A stretch of DNA of 64,000 nucleotides. Source: Oerskovia rustica (lineage in GTDB: Bacteria; Actinomycetota; Actinomycetes; Actinomycetales; Cellulomonadaceae). The translations under genes were made by a program, and so were the position numbers. Location: positions 25,172 through 89,171 of the forward strand of contig NZ_JACSQQ010000015.1 in NCBI RefSeq assembly GCF_014836555.1. The letters are read 5' to 3'. Within the stretch, counting starts at the first letter, position 1; each line of letters starts with the position of its first letter. Below are positions 1-9,112 of this stretch, one piece after another. The notes below the pieces were generated by a model that worked only from the letters and a program-made list of their open reading frames with translations, searched no databases and had not been told where the DNA came from.

Positions 1-1198
1 CCCCCACGGGTGGCCGCGCGCCCAGCGCGCCGAGGTCCTGCGCACCATCGCCCCGGCGGGCTTCGTCGAGGTCCCGCTCCCGCGGGGCAGCGCGACGGAC
101 GCGCTCGCCCCGCTCGGCGGCCCGGTCGCGGACAGCGGGCCCGACGACGTCGCTCCCGCCGAGCCATCGGCGTCGGATCTCGCGTGGGCCGGGTTCTCGT
201 CGGGGAGCACGGGCCGGCCGCGCGCGGTGGTGCGCACCCGCGCTTCGTGGACAGGCTCGTTCCCGGCGACCGCGCGACTCACCGGCACCGGTCCCGAGGA
301 CACCGTGCTGGTGCCCGGTCCGCTCGCGTCGTCGCTGTACTGCTTCGCGGCCGTGCACGCACTCGCGACGGGGGCGTGCGTCCAGCTCGCCAGGGGCGAC
401 GCCGCGATCACGACGGCCCTGGCGACCTCCGACGTCGTGCACCTCGTGCCCTCGGCGCTCGAGCGGATCCTCGACGCGATCGAGGCGGGCACCCCGAGCC
501 GACTGCGGACCGCCGTGGTCGGGGGCGCGTCGCTGCCGAACGACGTGCGCGAGCGCGCGGCCCGCGCGGGGGTGGGCGTCGTGACGTACTACGGGGCCGT
601 CGAGCTGTCGTTCGTCGCGATCGACACCGACGGCACGGGCCTGCGCCCCTTCCCGGGCGTCGAGGTCGAGGTGCGCGAGCTGCCGGGGGCGACGCTCGGC
701 GAGGTCTGGGTGCGGTCGCCGTGGGTCGCGCAGGGGTATCTCGCCCGCGCGACCGGCCCGTTCCGCCGCGACGGCGAGTGGTGCACGGTGGGCGACCTGG
801 CCGAGGTGCCCGTCCCCGAGCCCACCACGGGAGAGGATGTCCCGCTGGTCCTGCGCGGCCGGGGAGACGGCGCGATCCTCACCGGCGGCGCGACGGTCGT
901 CCCGGAGGACGTCGAGGTCGTGCTGCGCGCGATCCCGGGCGTCGAGGACGTCGTGGTCGTCGGGACCCCGCACCGCCGGCTGGGCGCGGTCGTGACGGCC
1001 GTGGTGCAGTGCGCGGACCGGCCGGGGCTCCGCGCGCACCTCGAACGCGTGGCCCGGGCCTCGCTGTCCTCGGCCCAGCGCCCGCGCCACTGGTACGGCG
1101 TGCGCGAGCTGCCCCGGACGCCGTCGGGCAAGGCCGCGCGCGGCGCGATCAGCGAGGCGCTGCTGTCCGGGGAGCCCGCGTACGAGGCGCTGCGGTGA
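1..1198 (+). CDS. AMP-dependent acyl-CoA synthetase/ligase, 5' end outside window
   Basis: This is an adenylate-forming ligase that would activate a carboxylic acid with ATP and transfer it to CoA. The frame is open from the window edge, so the N-terminus is missing and about 398 codons are visible. The phosphate-binding loop FSSGSTGRPRAVVRT is seen near position 200. A later VGGASLP stretch, a YYGAVELSF motif and the C-terminal lysine motif RTPSGKAARG match the ANL superfamily. Its TGA (1196-1198) overlaps the GTG of the thiolase gene, so the two are translationally coupled. The substrate cannot be read. The transporter genes downstream suggest a role tied to vitamin or fatty-acid uptake, which is inference. 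Confidence 0.85.
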   Translation, partial: PHGWPRAQRAEVLRTIAPAGFVEVPLPRGSATDALAPLGGPVADSGPDDVAPAEPSASDLAWAGFSSGSTGRPRAVVRTRASWTGSFPATARLTGTGPEDTVLVPGPLASSLYCFAAVHALATGACVQLARGDAAITTALATSDVVHLVPSALERILDAIEAGTPSRLRTAVVGGASLPNDVRERAARAGVGVVTYYGAVELSFVAIDTDGTGLRPFPGVEVEVRELPGATLGEVWVRSPWVAQGYLARATGPFRRDGEWCTVGDLAEVPVPEPTTGEDVPLVLRGRGDGAILTGGATVVPEDVEVVLRAIPGVEDVVVVGTPHRRLGAVVTAVVQCADRPGLRAHLERVARASLSSAQRPRHWYGVRELPRTPSGKAARGAISEALLSGEPAYEALR

Positions 1199-2376
1199 GC
1201 GCGTCGCCCGACTCCCCCGTGGTCGTCGCCGCGCGGCGGACCTGGATCGGCACGGCGGGCCACGGGCTCGCGGGCGTCGGCGCGGTGGACCTCGCCGCGC
1301 CGGTCCTGGGCGCAGCCCTCTCCGACCTCCCCGGGGGCCTGGACGTCGACGACGTCGTGCTGGGCAACTGCACTGGACCGGGCGGGAACCTTGCGCGGGT
1401 CGCGGTCCTCGCGGCCTCGCTGCGCGACCCGGACGGGCCGTTGACCGAGCACGTCCCCGGGGTCACGGTCGACCGGCAGTGCGGCAGCGGCCTGGCCGCG
1501 ATCCTGCTCGCGGCCCAGGGCGTCCGCGCCGGTGACGGCGACGTCGTGCTGGCCGGGGGCGTCGAGAGCGCCTCGACCGCCCCGCTGCGCGCCCACCGCC
1601 CGCCGCGCGGATCGGAGAACCTGCCCGTCCCCTACGACCGCGCCCCCTTCACGCCGCCCGAGCTCGGCGACCCCGACATGGGCGCCGCCGCCGACGCCCT
1701 GGCCCGCGAGCGGGGCATCGGCCGCGAGCGCCAGGACGCCTATGCCGCACGATCGCACGCACGCGCCCTCGCCGCCCACGCGGCGGGCAGGTTCGCCGAC
1801 GAGATGGTCCCGGTCGGGACGCTCGACCGCGACGAGCGCGCTCGCCGGCTCGACCCTGCGCTGCTCGCACGCCTCCCGGCCGTGTTCACCCCGGGCGGGA
1901 CAGTGACCGCGGGCAACGCGAGCCCGCTCAGCGACGGCGCCGCAGCGGTCGTGATCGTCCCGGAGCGGGTGCGCGCCCGCCTGGGGGTGCCCGGCCTGCG
2001 GCTCGTCGGCGGTGTGACGCACGGCTGCGACCCGCGGCTGCCGGGCTGGGGGCCTGTCCCGGCGGTGCGCGAGCTCCTGGCCCGTACGGGCCGGAGCATC
2101 CACGACGTCGCCGCGATCGAGCTCGTCGAGGCCTTCGCGGCGCAGGTCCTGGCGTTCACGGGCGCGCTCCGACTGCCCGACGACGACGCTCGCCTGTGCG
2201 CGGACGGCGGCGCCCTGGCGCTGGGGCACCCGTGGGGGGCGAGCGGCGCCGTGTCGGTCGTGCGGCTGTTCAGCCGCCTCGTGCGCGCGGGGGCCCCGGC
2301 GGGCTCGCTCGGGCTCGCGGCCGCGGCGGTGGGCGGCGGCCTGGGTGTGGCTGGGTTGTTCGAGGTGGTCCGATGA
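1195..2376 (+). CDS. Thiolase-family protein with degenerate active site
   Basis: The 393-residue protein has the thiolase fold signature. The acyl-accepting Cys96 sits in DRQCGSGLAA, and the GHP histidine is H345 in ALGHPWGASG. Two usual catalytic features are missing. The C-terminal CxGGG cysteine is Ala378 (AAAVGGGLG), and the Asn of NEAF is Val311 (LVEAFAAQ). Ordinary beta-ketothiolase chemistry is therefore doubtful. It may be a thiolase-like acyl transferase or a binding protein. The GTG start at 1195 overlaps the ligase stop (GTGA), and its own TGA overlaps the ATG of the ABC ATPase gene. This is one four-gene operon in the visible part. Confidence 0.85.
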   Translation: MSASPDSPVVVAARRTWIGTAGHGLAGVGAVDLAAPVLGAALSDLPGGLDVDDVVLGNCTGPGGNLARVAVLAASLRDPDGPLTEHVPGVTVDRQCGSGLAAILLAAQGVRAGDGDVVLAGGVESASTAPLRAHRPPRGSENLPVPYDRAPFTPPELGDPDMGAAADALARERGIGRERQDAYAARSHARALAAHAAGRFADEMVPVGTLDRDERARRLDPALLARLPAVFTPGGTVTAGNASPLSDGAAAVVIVPERVRARLGVPGLRLVGGVTHGCDPRLPGWGPVPAVRELLARTGRSIHDVAAIELVEAFAAQVLAFTGALRLPDDDARLCADGGALALGHPWGASGAVSVVRLFSRLVRAGAPAGSLGLAAAAVGGGLGVAGLFEVVR

Positions 2377-3137
2377 GAGGGGCACGCATGCACAGGTCGA
2401 CCGTCGAGAACCAGACACCGGACCCGGCGACCGCGCCCGCCGAGGTGGGCTGCGTCGTCGGGCTCGAGGACGTGCACGTGCGTCTCGGCGAGCGCGACGT
2501 CCTGCGCGGGGTCACCGCCCGGTTGCGCGAGCGGCGCATCGGGATCGTCGGCGCGAACGGCTCGGGCAAGAGCACCCTCGCGCGGCTGCTCAACGGGCTC
2601 GTCCTGCCCACCCACGGCACCGTGCGGGTCGACGGCCTCGACACGCGCCGCTCCGGGGCCCAGGTCAGGCGACGTGTCGGCTTCGTGTTCTCCGACCCCG
2701 ACGCGCAGATCGTCATGCCCACCGTCGCCGAGGACGTCGCCTACTCGCTGCGACGCAGCGAGCACGACCGCGCCGTCCGCGACCGTCTCGTCGCGGACTG
2801 GCTCGAACGCCACGGGCTCGACGGTCACGCCGACCACCCCGCGCACCTGCTCTCGGGCGGCCAGAAGCAGCTCCTCGCGCTCACGTCGGTCCTCGTGACC
2901 TCGCCGCGCCTCGTCGTCGCCGACGAGCCGACGACCCTGCTCGACCTGCGCAACACGCGCCGCGTCGCCGCACTGCTGTCCGAGATCCCGCAGCAGGTCG
3001 TGCTCGTCTCGCACGACCTCGACCTCATGACGGGCTACGACCGCGTGCTCGTGATCGACGAGGGCCGGGTCGTGGCCGACGACGAGCCCGCACCGGCCGT
3101 CGCGTACTACCGCCGGCTCCTGGACGAGCGGCCATGA
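2373..3137 (+). CDS. ECF-type ABC transporter ATPase (BioM/CbiO-like)
   Basis: This 254-residue ATPase would power a vitamin or metal ECF transporter at the membrane. It shows Walker A GANGSGKSTL, a Q-loop region FSDPDAQIVMP typical of ECF A components, signature LSGGQKQLLAL, Walker B LVVADEPTTLLD and switch VSHDLD. The ATG at 2373 overlaps the thiolase stop (ATGA) and has GAGG upstream. ATG 2388 is an alternative start, also with a good AGAGG. A single ATPase followed directly by a T component resembles bioMN of actinobacterial biotin uptake. The S component BioY would be expected upstream, outside the window. The substrate is therefore inferred. Confidence 0.85.
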   Translation: MRGARMHRSTVENQTPDPATAPAEVGCVVGLEDVHVRLGERDVLRGVTARLRERRIGIVGANGSGKSTLARLLNGLVLPTHGTVRVDGLDTRRSGAQVRRRVGFVFSDPDAQIVMPTVAEDVAYSLRRSEHDRAVRDRLVADWLERHGLDGHADHPAHLLSGGQKQLLALTSVLVTSPRLVVADEPTTLLDLRNTRRVAALLSEIPQQVVLVSHDLDLMTGYDRVLVIDEGRVVADDEPAPAVAYYRRLLDERP

Positions 3138-3772
3138 CCCCTGCGAGCGCGGCCCGGCCGAGCACGGCGGCGGGCACGGCCGGTGCCTACGTCGTCGGGC
3201 GCTCGCTGCTGCACCGCGCACCCGCAGGACCCAAGCTCGCCGCGCTCATGGTGTGCTCGCTCGCCCTGCTGCTCGTGCGCGACGCCGTGGGCGTGGGCCT
3301 CGCGGCCCTCGCGGTCGTGGGGCTCTACGGGTTCGCGGGCCTCGGGTGGCGCAGCGCGTGGGGCCAGGTGCGCCCTCTGCGCATGTTCCTGCCCGTGGTG
3401 TTCGCGCTCCAGTGGTGGCTCATGGACCTCACGTCCGCCGCGGTCCTCAGCACGCGCCTCCTGGTGCTCGTGGCGCTCGCGGGCCTCGTGACCTGCACGA
3501 CGCGGGTCGCCGACCTGCTCGCGGCGATCGAGCGCGGGCTCTCGCCGCTCGGCCGCGTCGGAGTGGACGTCGAGCGCATCGCTCTCGTGCTGGCCCTCGC
3601 GCTGCGCAGCGTGCCCGTGATCGCGGACCTCGCGGGACGGGTCCGCGACGCGCAGCGAGCCCGCGGCCACGAACGCGACGTGCGCGCCTTCGCCGTGCCG
3701 CTCGTCGTGGGCGCGATGCGGCAGGCCGACGCGCTCGGCGAGGCGCTGCGGGCGCGCGGTTTCGACGACTGA
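3134..3772 (+). CDS. ECF transporter transmembrane (T) component, EcfT/BioN-like
   Basis: This 212-residue membrane protein has about five hydrophobic segments. It carries the two Ala-Arg-Gly coupling motifs of T components, AQRARGHE and ALRARGFDD, through which EcfT contacts the ATPases. It begins at ATG 3134 overlapping the ATPase stop (ATGA) and ends the operon. The pairing with one ATPase fits BioMN or CbiQ-type modules. No S component is visible, so the transported molecule is not proven. The convergent phosphotransferase gene stops only 4 bp away. Confidence 0.85.
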   Translation: MTPASAARPSTAAGTAGAYVVGRSLLHRAPAGPKLAALMVCSLALLLVRDAVGVGLAALAVVGLYGFAGLGWRSAWGQVRPLRMFLPVVFALQWWLMDLTSAAVLSTRLLVLVALAGLVTCTTRVADLLAAIERGLSPLGRVGVDVERIALVLALALRSVPVIADLAGRVRDAQRARGHERDVRAFAVPLVVGAMRQADALGEALRARGFDD

Positions 3773-3775
3773 CCG

Positions 3776-4729
3776 TCAGGCCCGCCGCTGCTCGAGCCAC
3801 TCGATCGCGACGGCGCCCTGCCGCCGCTGGAACGCGCGCAGGGTCGGCATGTTCAGCGGGGCGGGGTGGCGCGCCGCGTCGAAGAAGTACCCGGCGAGTC
3901 CGGCGAGGAACGCGTCGACGTCCTCGCGCGTGGCCCCCCGGAACAGCGGGTGGGTCGCCGCGATCCGGTCGACGTCGACCGTGCTGCCGTTGACCCGCGC
4001 GTCGAGCAGCAGGGTCACGCCGTCGATCCAGCGCGCACCCGTCCCGGCCCAGGGCCAGTCGACGACCCACACGCGGGCGGACGTGTCGACCAGCAGGTTG
4101 TCGAACCGCAGGTCGAGGTGGACGAGCCGGTCGCCGTGCGCGGCGCGGGCTGCCCCGGCCGCGAGCGCCTCGAGCTCGTCGAGGTGGCTGGCGGCCCAGG
4201 CCGGGAGCGCCGACACGTCACCGTCGGAGCGCAGCCGCGTCCAGCCGTCGAACGACGGCGCGAGCTCGGCCGTCGCCTCGGGGAACGGCGCGGCGCCCGA
4301 GGGGTCCCGGACCACGGGCTGCTCGAGCAGCGCACCGAGGAGCGCGATGAGCTCGCGGCGCTCGGGCGGCAGACCGGGGTGGCGGCCGTCGACGTCCTCG
4401 ATCACGAGCGCGACCCACTCGTCGGACTCGTGCGCGCCCAGGAGCCGGGGGGCCGGCGCGGCATCGGGCAGGCGGCGCAGCACGTCGAGCTCACGGCGGT
4501 GGATGTCGTAGGCGTCGGCGCTTCGGGTGCGACTCACGGCCTTGACGAAGGCCCGGTCGCCCGCAGCGGTGCGCACGCGGTCGGCGCTGCCCGGGGAGTA
4601 CCCGTGCGCCTGGCTCTCGGCCAGGACCACCTCGCCGCCCAGGATCGTCTCGACGTCCGCGCGCACCTGCGGTGCGAGCTCCTGCCAGGTCGTGCGCCGC
4701 GTCGAGACGGTGCGTCGTGTCGAGTCCAT
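3776..4729 (-). CDS. Aminoglycoside phosphotransferase (APH)-family kinase
   Basis: The 317-residue protein belongs to the APH/choline kinase family of small-molecule kinases. The catalytic loop HLDLRFDNLL has H204, Asp206 and Asn211, and the metal-binding aspartate is in VVDWPWAG. The N-terminal lobe has the lysine stretch FVKAVS. The substrate is unknown, and most such solitary actinobacterial genes are not resistance genes. I chose ATG 4729 over the earlier in-frame start at 4816, because a TACTGT -10 box ends 7 nt before it, matching the leaderless pattern elsewhere in the window. Confidence 0.8.
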   Translation of the reverse strand: MDSTRRTVSTRRTTWQELAPQVRADVETILGGEVVLAESQAHGYSPGSADRVRTAAGDRAFVKAVSRTRSADAYDIHRRELDVLRRLPDAAPAPRLLGAHESDEWVALVIEDVDGRHPGLPPERRELIALLGALLEQPVVRDPSGAAPFPEATAELAPSFDGWTRLRSDGDVSALPAWAASHLDELEALAAGAARAAHGDRLVHLDLRFDNLLVDTSARVWVVDWPWAGTGARWIDGVTLLLDARVNGSTVDVDRIAATHPLFRGATREDVDAFLAGLAGYFFDAARHPAPLNMPTLRAFQRRQGAVAIEWLEQRRA

Positions 4730-4838
4730 CCGGGTGACAGTAGTCGGCGCGCGGCGCGGGACCGTTGAGCGCGCGCCCGCGAGTCCTGTCGTGTCCTCGC
4801 AGGTCAGCCGCATCACCCGCGCCGAGCGCCTCGCGCGC

Positions 4839-5384
4839 CTACTTCCCCTCGGGGGTCGGCTGCTTCTCGATCTCGACCCTCGTGAGCTCGGGGGTGAACG
4901 CGTACACGTCCTCGCCGTCCGAGGAGATCCACCACTTGCCGCACATCACGGTGCTCGCCTTCTCCTGACCGTCGGGCCACCACGCCGCCAGCAGGGTGGC
5001 GTCCGTCCGGAAGTCGTCGGCCGTGAACCCCTCGCGCTCGGGCTGCGGGATGAGCGGGTTCTCGGCCGAGACCGTGGTGCAGTCGGCCGGCAGGCCGTCG
5101 AGGCTCCCGCGGTACGTGAGCAGGCGCTCCATGCCCGTGGTGCGGAAGATCCCCTGGACGGTCGCGGCGTCGTCGGGCACCCAGGACGGGACGACCTCGT
5201 CGACCTTGCCCGCCTTGCCGGTGTCGAACGCGTAGGTCTTGGTGTGGCCGTCGTTGCGTTCCTCGAGGCTCTCGGAGAGGCCCCCGCACGCGCTGAGCGT
5301 GAGGGCTGCGAGGCCGCCGAGGGCGACGACGGCGAGCGTGCGGGGTCGGCGGGCGATGGACGGGGACGTGGTGTTCGTGGTCAT
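4839..5384 (-). CDS. Putative secreted lipoprotein, unknown function
   Basis: The 181-residue protein starts with a twin-arginine-containing basic region and a hydrophobic stretch ending in the lipobox LSAC, so it should be lipid-anchored on the outer face of the membrane. The mature part has two further cysteines (ADCTTV and VMCGKW), which could form a disulfide. I do not recognise a family. TAGCGT lies 7 nt before the ATG, suggesting a leaderless transcript. It stands alone between the kinase gene and the secreted beta-propeller gene. Confidence 0.75.
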   Translation of the reverse strand: MTTNTTSPSIARRPRTLAVVALGGLAALTLSACGGLSESLEERNDGHTKTYAFDTGKAGKVDEVVPSWVPDDAATVQGIFRTTGMERLLTYRGSLDGLPADCTTVSAENPLIPQPEREGFTADDFRTDATLLAAWWPDGQEKASTVMCGKWWISSDGEDVYAFTPELTRVEIEKQPTPEGK

Positions 5385-5688
5385 GGCATCGACGCTACGG
5401 AGGCGCCCGGGGGCGACGCGTCGGGTCCTGGTCGGGTCCTGCGCGCGCTCGTCTGCACCGCTCGCGGGACCCTGTGGCAGGCGGTCTCCCCCTCTCGTCG
5501 CAGGCCGAGGGCGAGTCCCCCAGGGTCATCCCCTAGTCGCCGAGATGCCGGATTCGTCGCGTACGCCCCATCGGCCATCCGGCGGCCCTCGTCCCGTCGG
5601 CCGCCGTTCACCGGCCGGTCACCGGCCGGGCCTAGGTTCCGAGCGTCCGCCCTGCACCCTGTGGGGCCATCGGAACGAGGAGCACGGA
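5385..5688. other. Intergenic region with divergent promoters
   Basis: This 304-bp non-coding stretch separates divergent genes. It holds the TAGCGT -10 of the lipoprotein gene (5392-5397, minus strand) and a GC-rich hairpin around 5607-5629 (CCGGCCGG on both sides of GTCA). I see no convincing small ORF or riboswitch. Confidence 0.5.
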
Positions 5689-7991
5689 ATGCGCGTGGTT
5701 CACCAGTCCCGCCTGCGGCACCCGAGGTCGGCCGGGATCGTGGCCGTCGGCCTCACGGTCGCGGTCGCCGCCGGGACGTTCGGGGTCGTCGGCACCGCCG
5801 TCGCGGCCCCCGACCCGTCCGTCCCCCCTGCCGTCACGCTCTCGCCGCTCGGCACGTACTCGACGGGCCAGCTCGACGAGTCCGCGGCGGAGATCGTCGC
5901 GTTCCACGCGGCCTCCACGCGACTGTTCGTCGTCAACGCCCAGTCCGGGAAGGTCGACGTCCTCGACGCCCGGGACCCTTCGGCCCCGACCCGCCTGTTC
6001 GAGCTCTCGGTCGGCGGCACGGCTTCCGCGGACGGCTCGGTCGTCGCGGCCGACGCCGTCGTGAACTCGGTCGCGATCCGCCCCGACGGCCTCGCGGTGG
6101 CCGCGGTCGAGTCGAGCACCAAGACCGACGACGGCTGGCTCGTCCTCTTCGACGCGGCCGCGCCCGTGACCACGCCGGGGGCCGCCCCCGCGACGCGATC
6201 CTCGGCGCCGTGCGCGTGGGCGCGCTGCCCGACATGGTGACGTTCTCGCCCGACGGCTCGCGCATCGCGGTCGCGAACGAGGGCGAGCCTGCGGACGACT
6301 ACAGCGTCGACCCCGAGGGCTCGATCTCGATCGTCACGGCCCCCGCCGGCCTCGCGAGCGCCGCCCAGGCGGACGTCCGTACGGCGACGTTCCACGCGTT
6401 CGAGGCGGGTGGCGCCATGCCGCTCCCGGCCGGGGTCCGCGTGTTCGGCGGCCGGGAGGCCGCGGGCACCGGCACGCCCGATCGCCCGGTGTCGGAGAAC
6501 CTCGAGCCCGAGTACATCGCGTGGGACGCGACCGGCACCCTCGCCTACGCGAGCGTCCAGGAGGCGAACGCGCTCGCGGTCGTCGACGTCGCGAGCGCGA
6601 CCGTGACGGACCTGCTGCCGCTCGGGACGCAGGACCACGCCGCCGCGGGCACGGGCCTCGACGCGTCCGACAAGGACGGGAAGATCGACATCCGCGCGTG
6701 GCCGGTCAAGGGCCTCTACCAGCCCGACACGATCGCCTCCTACCAGGCGGGCGGCGCGACGTACCTCGTCACGGCCAACGAGGGCGACTCGCGCGACTGG
6801 GCCGGGTACTCCGAGGTCGCGCGCGCCAAGGACCTCGGCAAGAAGGGTGTCCCGGGTCTGTGCGCCGACGCGTTCTCGACGTTCGTCGGCGCGCCCGGCA
6901 ACCCGGCGACGCTCGCCGACCTCACCGCGGACGCCCACCTGGGCCGGCTCAACGTCAGCACAGCGAGCGGCCTGCGCGCCGACGGCTCGTGCTACGAGGA
7001 GCTGTACTCCTACGGGTCGCGCTCGTTCTCGATCTGGTCGACAGACGGCCGTCAGGTCTTCGACTCGGGCGACGCGTTCGAGCAGCTCGTGGCCTCGGTC
7101 AACCCCGACTTCTTCAACTCGAACCACACCGCGTCCGGGTTCGACGGGCGCAGCGACGACAAGGGCCCCGAGCCCGAGGGCCTCACGCTGGGCGCGGTCG
7201 GCGGTCGCACGTACGCGTTCATCGGCTTCGAGCGCGTGGGCGGCATCGCGGTCTTCGACATCACCGACCCCGCGCGCGCGACCTCCGTGTCCTACGTCAA
7301 CCGCCGCGACTTCTCGGTGAGCGCCGAGGCGACGCCCGAGAGGCTCGCCGAGGCAGGCGACCTGGGGCCCGAGGGCCTCACGTTCGTCCCCGCGAGCGAC
7401 TCGCCCACGGGCGCGCCGCTGCTCGCGGTCGGGAACGAGATCTCGGGCACCACGACGTTCTACGGCGTCGACGTCCCCGGGGCCGAGCCCGACGACGGGC
7501 GGATCGACCTCACGGTCACCATCCCCGCCGCACCCGTCGAGCCGGGCGAGTTCGTGTGGACGATCGACGGCGGCAGCCGCGTCGTGGACCTCGGCACGGC
7601 CCGGCTCGCGGGCGACCACCTCGCGGCCATGGGACGGCTGAGCGCCGTGACGGTCACCGACACCCGTGCGACGGCTCCCGCATGGTCCGTCTCGGCCCAG
7701 GTCGACGACTTCACGAGCGGCGCCGGCGCGGGTGCGCGCACGCTGCCCGGCAAGCACCTCGGCTGGACCCCGTCGCTCGTGACGGCGGGCGGCGGGACGT
7801 TCGCGGGCGCCCCCGTGGCCTCGGGTCTCGTGAGCGGCAACGGCCTCGCCGACTCGGCCCTCCTCGGCTCGGCCGCAGCCGGGCACGAGCTGGGCAGCGC
7901 GGTCCTCGGGGCCGACCTCGACCTGCGCTTCCCGGTCGACGCCGCCGCGGGCACGTACACCGCGACACTCACGCTGACCGCGATCGGCTGA
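5689..7991 (+). pseudogene. Choice-of-anchor I-type secreted beta-propeller protein, frameshifted
   Basis: The product would be an exported beta-propeller protein of about 767 residues. It has an N-terminal signal peptide (hydrophobic stretch ending AAPDPS), blade motifs such as FSPDGSRIAVANEGEP, and the family-typical segments PEGLTFVPASDSPTG and AVGNEISGTTTFY. The reading frame breaks in a run of five C (6185-6189). The first frame ends at 6238-6240, and the correct frame resumes as RDAILGAVRVGALPDM. One extra C would restore the full protein, so this is either a recent mutation or a sequencing error. The C-terminal 150 residues (TVTDTRATAPAWSVSAQ, then DDFTSG and GWTPSLV) look like an actinobacterial WxL-type wall-binding domain. 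The next gene encodes the matching WxL-interacting type. Confidence 0.8.
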
Positions 7992-7997
7992 CCGGCC

Positions 7998-9056
7998 GTG
8001 GATCGTCGCGCCGCGGCCGCCCGTCGTCGTCGCAGTGCGGCGGCCGTCCTCGCCGGGGTGGTGGCAGCGCTGCTGTCGACCGCCCCGGCCGGGGCCCTCG
8101 AAGCGCCCGACGGCGCAGCACCGGTCGAGCCCGTGCCGGTCGGCGAACCCGTCAGCTGGGGCGTGGCCCCCGCCTCGGCCCCGACGTTCGACCTCGTCCT
8201 CGACCCCGGGGCCACGGTCACCGACGAGCTCGTCGTGACCAACCACGGCGACGTCCCGCTCGACCTCGCGGTCTACGCGGCCGACGCCTTCACCTCGCCC
8301 ACGGGTGCTCTCGACGTCCTGCCCGCGGGCACGCCGTCCGAGGACCTGGGCGCCTGGATCACCCCGGACGCCGCGCGCGTCGCGGTAGGCCCGGACGAAC
8401 GGGTCACGGTCCCCTTCACCCTGACCGTCCCGGCCGGGGCGACGCCCGGCGACCACACGGCCGCGCTCGTCACCTCGCTCGTGACGGGGGCGGGCGAGGG
8501 CGGGGTCGCGGTCGACCGGCGCCTCGGCACGCGAGTCCTGGTCAGGGTCGCGGGCGACCTCGTCCCGTCGGCGGCGATCACGGCCGTCCATGCCGCCTAC
8601 ACCGGGGCGTGGAACCCCGCGGGCACCGGGGACGCGCAGGTCTCGTACACCGTGACCAACACGGGCAACGTGCGCCTCAAGGGCCCGCTCTCGGCGACGG
8701 TCGCGAGCGGTGTCGGCAGCGTGTCGGTCCCGCTGGGCGACCTGCCCGAGCTCCTTCCGGGCGGCGCGATCACCCTCACGGGGACGGTGAGCGGCGTCGC
8801 GCCGCTCGGGTGGCTCAGGGCGTCCGTGACCCTCACGCCGGTCGTCGCCACCCCGGCGAGCACCACCCTGCCCGACGGCGCCGCCTCCCACCCCGTGCCC
8901 CTCGCCACGGGCGAGGGGCACCTGTGGGCGGTCCCGTGGTCGGCGCTCGCCCTGGCGACCCTGCTGGTCGGTGCGGTCCTGGGCTGGCGGGCGCTGCGCC
9001 GTCGGGCACGCGTACGGTTCGAGGCCGCGGTCGACGCGGCCCTCGCAGCCCGTTGA
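7998..9056 (+). CDS. WxL-interacting/DUF916-like cell-surface protein
   Basis: The 352-residue protein has a signal peptide (ending PAGAL). Two immunoglobulin-like beta-rich domains follow: one around residues 50-190 (LVLDPGATVTDELVVTNHG onward) and a second around 190-290 with VSYTVTNTGNVRLKG. A C-terminal membrane helix and an arginine-rich tail complete it. This is the layout of WxL-interacting proteins with a peptidoglycan-binding domain (DUF916 then DUF3324). It starts with GTG 6 bp after the WxL-like beta-propeller gene and probably helps hold that protein on the wall. The pairing is known for Firmicutes, and its extension here rests on motif and layout. Confidence 0.75.
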   Translation: MDRRAAAARRRRSAAAVLAGVVAALLSTAPAGALEAPDGAAPVEPVPVGEPVSWGVAPASAPTFDLVLDPGATVTDELVVTNHGDVPLDLAVYAADAFTSPTGALDVLPAGTPSEDLGAWITPDAARVAVGPDERVTVPFTLTVPAGATPGDHTAALVTSLVTGAGEGGVAVDRRLGTRVLVRVAGDLVPSAAITAVHAAYTGAWNPAGTGDAQVSYTVTNTGNVRLKGPLSATVASGVGSVSVPLGDLPELLPGGAITLTGTVSGVAPLGWLRASVTLTPVVATPASTTLPDGAASHPVPLATGEGHLWAVPWSALALATLLVGAVLGWRALRRRARVRFEAAVDAALAAR

Positions 9057-9112
9057 GTGCGTGATTCGGCTGCGACTCGCCGGGCGTGTCGCAGCCGAAC
9101 CATGCACTCAAC
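9052..9112. terminator. Long bidirectional inverted-repeat terminator covering both stop codons
   Basis: Two 25-bp arms (9052-9076 and 9088-9112) match at 23 positions, and the two differences still allow G-U pairs in RNA. The loop is 11 nt. The stem contains the TGA of the surface-protein gene (9054-9056) and the TGA of the convergent MFS gene (9108-9110), so each transcript ends inside the hairpin. Confidence 0.8.

Noticed and set aside
10-1194. Long open frame overlapping the acyl-CoA ligase
   Set aside because: The first part of this 788-codon frame is Arg/Pro/Ala repeat sequence with no motif. Only its end from 1195 (the thiolase) has protein character.
3776-4729. Aminoglycoside resistance gene
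   Set aside because: Only the general APH kinase fold is visible. There is no specific resistance-type motif or mobile context.
5700-9107. 1135-codon minus-strand frame across the surface-protein genes
   Set aside because: It is antisense to clear beta-propeller and WxL-interacting proteins and has only Arg/Asp/Gly-rich low-complexity translation.
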